From Actinomycetota bacterium (lineage in GTDB: Bacteria > Actinomycetota > Actinomycetes > S36-B12): a stretch of DNA of 12,156 nucleotides. The DNA lies in contig CANMNM010000020.1 in assembly GCA_947499275.1 (NCBI GenBank), positions 1 to 12,156 of the forward strand, given 5' to 3'. Position numbers and translations under genes: made by a program. Of the stretch, positions 7,590-12,156 are shown piece by piece. Position 1 is the first letter of the stretch. Each line of letters starts with the position of its first letter. The notes under the pieces were generated by a model. That model was not told the DNA's origin, did not search any database, and saw only the letters and a program-made list of their open reading frames with translations.

Positions 7590-7955
7590 CTATTTAACGC
7601 CGAGCAGGTCGATGATAAAGACCAGGGTCTTTCCCGATAAACGATGACCACCGGACTCCCCGTACGCAAGTGCGGGTGGGATGACTAATTGCCTGCGGCC
7701 TCCCACTTTCATCCCGGGGATACCCTCCTGCCAACCGGCGATAAGACCTGAAAGTGGGAAATTGATGCTTTCCCCACGGTCCCATGAGGCATCGAATTGC
7801 TCCCCGGTCTCAAATTCAACGCCAAGATAGTGCACGTCGACCGTTGCACCGGGTGTGGCTTCTGCACCCGTTCCCACCACTAAATCCGTGATTACTAGTT
7901 CGGATGGTGCTGGACCTTCAATGAAGTCAATCTCGGGCTTGGTCAACTCAGACAT
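7590..7955 (-). CDS. Cytosolic FKBP-type peptidyl-prolyl cis-trans isomerase
   Basis: This 121-residue protein is a single FKBP domain with no signal sequence, so it is probably cytosolic. FKBPs catalyse cis-trans isomerisation of X-Pro bonds. The pocket residues known from FKBP12 can be placed by eye: Tyr43, Phe54, Asp55 (EQFDASWDRG), Arg60, Phe66, Ile72, Trp75 (GLIAGWQEGIPGMKVGGRR), Tyr98 (AYGE) and Phe113. It should therefore be active and able to bind FK506-like drugs. The ATG at 7955 is preceded by only a weak purine-rich site. It sits between a lipoprotein FKBP (38 bases upstream) and pafB (14 bases downstream). I recall a similar FKBP pair beside pafA in Streptomyces. A role as a folding helper for proteins of this operon is only a guess. 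Confidence 0.93.
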   Translation of the reverse strand: MSELTKPEIDFIEGPAPSELVITDLVVGTGAEATPGATVDVHYLGVEFETGEQFDASWDRGESINFPLSGLIAGWQEGIPGMKVGGRRQLVIPPALAYGESGGHRLSGKTLVFIIDLLGVK

Positions 7956-7993
7956 GTGAATCCAACTTTCTAGGTAAGTGGAGAATTATGTGA

Positions 7994-8581
7994 TTAACCG
8001 ATGGAAACAAGTTCAACAACAAAAATAAGGGTTTCATCTACTTCAATGCCGCCGGGTGGATTTGCGCCATAGCCCAAATCGCCGGGGATCTGCAACAAGC
8101 GTCGCTCACCGACCTGCATTCCGGGCACACCCTGAGTCCAACCTTCAATGAGGCCTCCGGGAACAAGATCAAATGTGGCTGGCTCTCCACGCCCCCATGA
8201 GGAATCAAAAAGTGCACCCGTAATTTGCCCAACTCCGCAGTAATTGACGGTAATGGTGTCCCCAACGGCAACACTTGCACCGCTACCCGGAATAAGTTGC
8301 TGTGACGCGAGTTCTACGGCAGGGACAGAATCAGGACCAACGCTGATAGTTGGTATTGCATCTTCGCCGATTACCAACCCGTCAATGGGAAGCCCAATTG
8401 GCGCTGTTTCTGAAATAATTGGAGCAGCCAAAGTCCCGCAATCATTGACCGAATACGGGCCCGAGGCGGCGCCTGCTTCGGTGAATTCAGGATCACCATC
8501 CTGACTGCTTGAGCAGCCGGTCAAAAAAATGAGGGTGGATAGGGCGATGGCGGTGGGGGCTAGGTGTTTTCTCACTCCCAC
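7994..8581 (-). CDS. FKBP-type peptidyl-prolyl isomerase, predicted lipoprotein
   Basis: This 195-residue protein begins with a lipoprotein signal: a basic N-terminus (RKH), a hydrophobic stretch, and the lipobox LTGC with Cys23 as the expected lipidated residue. It should therefore be anchored on the outer face of the membrane. A linker of about 55 residues leads into an FKBP domain (about 77-195). Pocket residues are kept: Tyr114, Phe125, Asp126, Arg131, Phe137, Ile145, Trp148, Tyr171 and Phe187. It is probably an active prolyl isomerase acting on exported proteins. Two further cysteines, Cys48 in the linker and Cys115 beside Tyr114, could form a disulfide. The start is GTG at 8581 with AGCAGG upstream; GTG at codon 3 is an alternative. 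pafA ends 26 bases upstream, and the cytosolic FKBP gene starts 38 bases downstream. Possible clients include Sec or Tat substrates, which is inference. Confidence 0.92.
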   Translation of the reverse strand: MGVRKHLAPTAIALSTLIFLTGCSSSQDGDPEFTEAGAASGPYSVNDCGTLAAPIISETAPIGLPIDGLVIGEDAIPTISVGPDSVPAVELASQQLIPGSGASVAVGDTITVNYCGVGQITGALFDSSWGRGEPATFDLVPGGLIEGWTQGVPGMQVGERRLLQIPGDLGYGANPPGGIEVDETLIFVVELVSIG

Positions 8582-8607
8582 AGAATACCTGCTTAACCCA
8601 CGTAGAC

Positions 8608-9969
8608 CTACATTGAGGCGATGAGTCGATCAACGCGTTCATCTGTGTGTTGGAAAGGGTCTTTGAGCAGAACCGTACGTTGGCCTTGATCATTTAGTTT
8701 GAGATGTACCCAGTCGACCGTGTAGTCCCGGCGGCGCTCTTGCGCCCGTGAAATAAAGTCCCCTCGCAACTTTGCTCGGGTAGTCTGCGGCGCGATATTT
8801 TTGGCTGTTTCAATCTGATCCGATGTCAGGATGGAATCCACAGCCCCACCACGTTCGAGAAGGTAGAAAAGCCCTCGGTTTTGGCGAATATCGTGGTAGG
8901 CCAAGTCCAGTTGGGCAATCCGCGCGTCTTCGAGGGTCATGTCGTTTTTACGCATGTAACGCTCAATCAAACGCAATTTGATCACCCAATCAATTTCTCG
9001 ATCGATGAGATGTAGATCGCCCGACCCCACTGCTTTTATCGACCTTTCCCATAGTTCCATGGCCTGTTGGGTTACTGGATCGACAATCCCCTGCCAGGCA
9101 ACAAAATCAGACACTTTTTGAAAGTATTCACTCTGCATCGCGATGGCTGAGATTTCTCTGCCATTGGCAAGTTTCACAGTTCGCGTACCCGTCGTGTCAT
9201 GACTGATCTCGCGGATAGCTCGAATGGGATTAGCAAGAGTCAGATCACGCATGACTGCCCCTGATTCAATCATTGAGAGCACAAGGTGCGCTGACACGAC
9301 TTTGAGTAGATTCGTTGTGTCACTCATGTTGCTGTCCCCGACGATTACATGCAGGCGCCGATAAAGATCCGCGTCCGCGTGTGGTTCATCTCTTGTATTG
9401 ATGATTGGTCGCGATCGAGTCGTTGCGCTGGAAACACCTTCCCAAATATGGTCGGCACGCTGACTAACTGCATATGTTGACCCACGCGGAGTTTGAACCA
9501 CTTTCCCAGCGCCGACCAAGATTTGTCGGCTGATCAGAAAGGGGATGAACACCTGAGCAAGGTTTGCGAAGTCGGTGGATCGATCGATGAGGTAATTCTC
9601 ATGGCACCCATATGAATTTCCGGCTGAATCTGTGTTGTTTTTGAAAAGGTAAACATCGCCGAAAATACCTTCTTGGACCAGCCGCTCTTCTGCCTCGATA
9701 CTTAAACCCTCGAGGATTCGTTCGCCAGCCCGATCCTGAGCCAATAATTCGATGAAGTCATCACACTCTGCCGTTGCGTATTCGGGGTGTGACCCGACAT
9801 CGAGGTAAAGCCTGGCTCCATTTGACAGAAATACATTGCTACTGCGACCCCAACTGACTACGCGACGAAACAAATATCGAGCAACTTCATCAGGGCTCAG
9901 TCGACGCTGACCCTTAAAAGTGCACGTGACACCGTACTCAGTCTCGATGCCAAAAATTCGGCGCTGCAT
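8608..9969 (-). CDS. pafA: Pup--protein ligase PafA
   Basis: PafA joins the C-terminal glutamate of Pup to substrate lysines through a gamma-glutamyl-phosphate intermediate, using ATP and Mg2+. It is a glutamine-synthetase-like enzyme. The 453 residues run at the usual family length and match mycobacterial PafA from the first residue (MQRRIFGIETEYGVTCTF) to the last (DERVDRLIASM). Metal-binding Glu9 and catalytic-base Asp57 (RLYLDVGSHPEYATAE) are in place. So are KNNTDSAGNSYGCHENYL (109-126), the loop SSATTRSRPIINTRDEPHAD and the C-terminal TVDWVHLKLNDQ segment. PafA is distinguished from Dop by this N-terminus and the shorter early region. The ATG at 9969 has AGGGAAGAG upstream and follows prcA by 15 bases. 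No expected residue appears to be missing. Confidence 0.98.
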   Translation of the reverse strand: MQRRIFGIETEYGVTCTFKGQRRLSPDEVARYLFRRVVSWGRSSNVFLSNGARLYLDVGSHPEYATAECDDFIELLAQDRAGERILEGLSIEAEERLVQEGIFGDVYLFKNNTDSAGNSYGCHENYLIDRSTDFANLAQVFIPFLISRQILVGAGKVVQTPRGSTYAVSQRADHIWEGVSSATTRSRPIINTRDEPHADADLYRRLHVIVGDSNMSDTTNLLKVVSAHLVLSMIESGAVMRDLTLANPIRAIREISHDTTGTRTVKLANGREISAIAMQSEYFQKVSDFVAWQGIVDPVTQQAMELWERSIKAVGSGDLHLIDREIDWVIKLRLIERYMRKNDMTLEDARIAQLDLAYHDIRQNRGLFYLLERGGAVDSILTSDQIETAKNIAPQTTRAKLRGDFISRAQERRRDYTVDWVHLKLNDQGQRTVLLKDPFQHTDERVDRLIASM

Positions 9970-9984
9970 GGTGGTATCTCTTCC

Positions 9985-10659
9985 CTAACCCAGCAACTTT
10001 GCTATTTCTTCGGCCGAACTACGACTAAAGCATCGTCCTTCACCTGTCCGACTCAATGTGGCCACCTCCAAAGAGGTGATGTCGGGCTTGGTTTCGGGAA
10101 AGAGTGCATTGACGGCAGCCTTTAGAGTGTCTTGGCCGCTTGCACCAATTTTCCAGTTCTGTTCCATGTGATTTCCCACAGTCTCACTGTCCCCACCCAT
10201 ACAAATGAAACCAGCTTGATCATGGACTGACCCATCAAATGAGATCCGATACAACTGATCTTGATTGGGAGTATCACCAACTTGGGCGACGGCAATCTCA
10301 ACTTCGAATGGCTTGGCAGCCTCAATAAAAATACTCCCCAAGGTTTGGGCGTAGGCGTTGGCAATGGTTCGAACGGTTACGTCAGTTCGGTCGTATGAGT
10401 AACCGCGGGTATCAGCGAGACGGACTCCAGCAACCCGCAAATTCTCAAATTCGTTGTATCGACCAACTGCTGCAAAACCAATTCGGTCGTATATTTCTCC
10501 GATTTTGTGCAGCGCACGCGAAGGATTGTCGGCAATAAAATAGATGGCATCAGTGGCACTGGCCACAATCACAGATCTACCGCGAGCGATTCCTTTACGA
10601 GCGAACTCCGCTTTGTCGGCGATAATTTGTTCTGGTGAGACGTAATACGGCATGCTCAT
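9985..10659 (-). CDS. prcA: 20S proteasome alpha subunit PrcA
   Basis: The alpha subunit forms the two outer heptameric rings of the bacterial 20S proteasome. These gate entry and dock the Mpa/ARC ATPase or other activators. The 224 residues begin MSMPYYVSPEQ, as in mycobacterial PrcA. Conserved blocks follow: FARKGIARGRSV (19-30), ADNPSRALHKIGEIYDRIGF, GRYNEFENLRVAGVRLADTR and NAYAQTLGSIF. There is no N-terminal catalytic threonine, as expected for an alpha subunit. It is about 24 residues shorter than the M. tuberculosis protein (248 by memory), with a shorter linker and tail after residue 170. The ATG at 10659 overlaps the prcB stop in an ATGA, so translation of the two subunits is probably coupled, suiting their 1:1 use. 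A second ATG two codons later is less likely. Confidence 0.96.
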   Translation of the reverse strand: MSMPYYVSPEQIIADKAEFARKGIARGRSVIVASATDAIYFIADNPSRALHKIGEIYDRIGFAAVGRYNEFENLRVAGVRLADTRGYSYDRTDVTVRTIANAYAQTLGSIFIEAAKPFEVEIAVAQVGDTPNQDQLYRISFDGSVHDQAGFICMGGDSETVGNHMEQNWKIGASGQDTLKAAVNALFPETKPDITSLEVATLSRTGEGRCFSRSSAEEIAKLLG

Positions 10660-11462
10660 GTGCGATCCCGACCGTTAGTTAAATGTGCACGAGGACCATT
10701 GGGCTCTACGGAGCGACGAAGAAGCATTTCCTGTGACAGTTGAGCAATCCGATCACTCGCGATTTCTCTAACGCCCTGTGGACCAGCTGTATAAATCACC
10801 GGAAAGATTCCACGGCTTATATCGGGTCCACCTGTAGCACTGTCATCGTCTGCGGCGTCAAATAGTGCTTCGATTGCTGCAGCGATCGCTTCATCCTCGC
10901 TTTGATCAAGTGCATTAATTTTCTTAAGTGCCCCTCTAGCGAATTGTGATCCAGAACCAACCGCAAAAAAGTCATGCTCTTCATAGCGGCCACCGGTCAC
11001 ATCGTATGAAAATATACGACCAATATTTAAGTTACTATCAAACCCTGCAAACAATGGAACAACCGCCAATCCTTGCATCGCTAGTCCAAGATTCGAACGC
11101 AATAGACTCGAAAGCCGATTGGCTTTGCCATTTAGTGACAAGGCTGTTCCTTCAATTTTTTCATAGTGCTCAAGTTCAACTTGAAACAGGCGGACCAACT
11201 CCAGAGCAATTCCTGCGGAACCCGCAATGCCAATCAAAGAGTACGTGTCGGCGGGAAACACTTTTTGGATATCGCGTTGCGCGATAAAATTTCCCATTGT
11301 TGCCCTGCGGTCGCCTGCCATGAGCACGCCTTCGGCGTGACGTAGGGACACAATTGTGGTTCCGTGTGGTGCAAGGTGCTCAGGTGATGTTCCCATCGAG
11401 ATTGCGCTGGGAAGCTTGCCTTGGGATTGTAGGTGCGCGGCAAACGAAGATTCCGGATTCAC
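10656..11462 (-). CDS. prcB: 20S proteasome beta subunit PrcB (with propeptide)
   Basis: This is the proteolytic subunit of the 20S core. It is made with a propeptide that is removed autocatalytically to expose an N-terminal threonine. Cleavage is expected at HG/TTIVSL, giving a 34-residue propeptide and Thr35 as nucleophile. Counting Thr35 as 1, the family's Asp17 and Lys33 fall exactly on Asp51 (AGDRR) and Lys67 (RDIQKVF). Other conserved blocks are GIAGSAGIALELVRLFQVEL, LEHYEKIEG, FAVGSGSQFA and AADDDSATGGPD near 205. The propeptide is shorter than the roughly 57 residues of M. tuberculosis. Translation starts at GTG 11462, which shares the GTGA overlap with the pup stop. AAAGGTGG within the last pup codons is the ribosome-binding site. 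prcA follows with a 4-base overlap. Confidence 0.97.
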   Translation of the reverse strand: MNPESSFAAHLQSQGKLPSAISMGTSPEHLAPHGTTIVSLRHAEGVLMAGDRRATMGNFIAQRDIQKVFPADTYSLIGIAGSAGIALELVRLFQVELEHYEKIEGTALSLNGKANRLSSLLRSNLGLAMQGLAVVPLFAGFDSNLNIGRIFSYDVTGGRYEEHDFFAVGSGSQFARGALKKINALDQSEDEAIAAAIEALFDAADDDSATGGPDISRGIFPVIYTAGPQGVREIASDRIAQLSQEMLLRRSVEPNGPRAHLTNGRDRT

Positions 11463-11659
11463 TGGCCACCTTTTTGAACGAAGGACTTTACGAAATCCTC
11501 AGCGTTGACTTCTAGAATTTCATCGATTTCATCAAGGAGGGAATCCACGTCACTATCCAGCTCGGCATTATTCCGCGTCGAAGTTACCGTGTTGTCCTGC
11601 TCTACCTGGTCTTCGTCCCGACGGGTTCGCTTTATTTGGTTGCTGTCATGAGTTGGCAT
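11459..11659 (-). CDS. pup: Prokaryotic ubiquitin-like protein Pup
   Basis: Pup is the small disordered tag attached to lysines of proteins destined for the Mpa/ARC-proteasome. The 66 residues carry the usual features: a charged variable N-terminal half, a helix-forming acidic segment that binds the ATPase coiled coil (VDSLLDEIDEILEVNAEDFV, about 38-57), and the invariant tail QKGGQ. Because it ends in Gln rather than Glu, Dop must deamidate it before PafA can use it. Lysines are at 10, 58 and 63. The ATG at 11659 lies 16 bases after the dop stop; the Shine-Dalgarno is weak (TAGG about nine bases away), so coupling to dop is likely. The stop overlaps the prcB GTG start. Recognition is by tail, length and context. 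Confidence 0.98.
   Translation of the reverse strand: MPTHDSNQIKRTRRDEDQVEQDNTVTSTRNNAELDSDVDSLLDEIDEILEVNAEDFVKSFVQKGGQ
11466..11473 (-). promoter_or_regulatory. prcB Shine-Dalgarno embedded in the Pup C-terminal codons
   Basis: AAAGGTGG is formed by the codons for Lys63-Gly64-Gly65 of Pup. The AAAGG core ends six bases before the prcB GTG at 11462. The functional GGQ tail of Pup and the prcB initiation signal therefore share the same bases. Confidence 0.6.
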
Positions 11660-11675
11660 GTGCTCAGCCTAACTG

Positions 11676-12156
11676 CTAGTTGTGGGAGCGCAACGAATTG
11701 AGGAGGTCCACAGCACTCTCATTTTGGTCAAGAAGGGCCTCAATTGATGCTCGATTACCCTTCCGCGGCTCGAGGGTGGGAATCCGGAGGAGAGTGTCAC
11801 CCCCTGTATCAAAAACTATGCTGTCCCACGAGGCCGCAGCAACGTTTTGTGGATATCGCCGCACGCACTCGCCACGGAAGTACGCACGGGTATCATGTGG
11901 GGCTTCAGTGGACGCAAGCTCGACCTGATCACGGGTGAACAATGTGTCGATCACCCCTTTTTTCATGAGTTTGATGGCAATTCCACGTTCCGGGTCAATA
12001 TCGCTGTACTGCAGATCAATCAACGATAAACGGGGACTGTCCCAGTCAAGGGAATCTCGTTCACGGTAGCCCTGCATCAACGTAAACTTTGCAATCCAGT
12101 CAATGTACCGGGCGGCCACTGCATGATCACCCGATTGATCGTTGAGGGAATCCAAA
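11676..12156 (-). CDS. dop: Pup deamidase/depupylase Dop, C-terminal part (5' end outside window)
   Basis: This is the last 160 or so residues of Dop, cut by the right edge. Dop is the PafA homologue that deamidates Pup-Gln to Pup-Glu and hydrolyses Pup from substrates. The visible segment matches the Dop C-terminus: YIDWIAKFTLMQGYRERD, then SLIDLQYSDIDPERG, then DTRAYFRGECVRRYP, AAASWDSIVFDTGGD and RIPTLEP. The sequence AASWDSIVFD before the end separates Dop from PafA, which has DFTVDWVHLKLND at the same place. The TTG at 12155 is an internal leucine codon, not a start. The active-site residues and the Dop-specific loop near the N-terminus lie outside the window. pup follows after 16 bases, so the enzyme and its substrate are probably on one transcript. 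Confidence 0.95.
   Translation of the reverse strand, partial: LDSLNDQSGDHAVAARYIDWIAKFTLMQGYRERDSLDWDSPRLSLIDLQYSDIDPERGIAIKLMKKGVIDTLFTRDQVELASTEAPHDTRAYFRGECVRRYPQNVAAASWDSIVFDTGGDTLLRIPTLEPRKGNRASIEALLDQNESAVDLLNSLRSHN

Noticed and set aside
8602..8610. Near-palindrome GTAG-AC-CTA(C) at the pafA stop
   Set aside because: It is too short to be distinguished from chance and overlaps the pafA stop codon. No second copy was noticed.
11459..11659. Three lysines in Pup as an unusual self-pupylation feature
   Set aside because: M. tuberculosis Pup also has about three lysines as I recall it, so the number is not distinctive.
12153..12155. TTG as a possible start for the right-edge gene
   Set aside because: The protein resembles only the C-terminal part of Dop, so this is an internal leucine codon of a gene that continues beyond the window.
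1..12156. A wholly new system, defence island, mobile element or CRISPR array
   Set aside because: Every gene belongs to a known family in a conserved actinobacterial neighbourhood. I saw no transposase, integrase, direct-repeat array or abrupt change in composition.

Overview
The window comes from an actinobacterium. It carries the Pup-proteasome gene cluster (dop, pup, prcB, prcA, pafA, pafB, pafC), continuing into tatA, tatC, a HelY-type helicase, a stand-alone 5'-3' exonuclease and a PepE-like M24 peptidase. As I recall it, the M. tuberculosis block from pepE (Rv2089c) to dop (Rv2112c) has the same overall order. Base composition is near 50% GC by eye, low for the phylum. Almost everything is coding, and the only intergenic gaps are 9 to 96 bases. 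A streamlined aquatic actinobacterium (Nanopelagicales-like) is a reasonable guess, but that is inference; the phylum is secure, the genus is not.

Layout. Only the exonuclease (785-1696) is on the + strand. The M24 peptidase gene at the left edge (749 to 1, cut by the window) diverges from it across 35 bases. From the right edge, one long minus-strand array reads dop (3' part only), pup, prcB, prcA, pafA, FKBP lipoprotein, cytosolic FKBP, pafB, pafC, tatA, tatC, helY. helY converges on the exonuclease and the two reading frames overlap by 19 bases. No stretch over 300 bases lacks a gene. I saw no tRNA, rRNA, CRISPR array, insertion sequence or convincing terminator.

How the genes work together. 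Dop deamidates the C-terminal Gln of Pup (this Pup ends GGQ) and also removes Pup from substrates. PafA ligates Pup to substrate lysines, and the PrcA/PrcB 20S core degrades the tagged proteins. The ring ATPase (Mpa/ARC) is not in the window; in related genomes it lies just beyond dop. PafB and PafC form a WYL-domain activator of the RecA/LexA-independent DNA-damage response. Two FKBP-type prolyl isomerases sit between pafA and pafB, one cytosolic and one a predicted lipoprotein. TatA/TatC export folded proteins. HelY and the exonuclease handle nucleic acids. The pup/prcB and prcB/prcA stop-start overlaps are 3 and 4 bases, and pafB/pafC overlap by 8, which suggests translational coupling.

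I looked for an undescribed system and did not find one. Every gene belongs to a known family in a known neighbourhood. The points worth a second look are small: a Shine-Dalgarno sequence written into the codons of Pup's functional tail, a possible disulfide in the exported FKBP, uncertain starts for tatC and pafC, and the convergent overlap of helY with the exonuclease.
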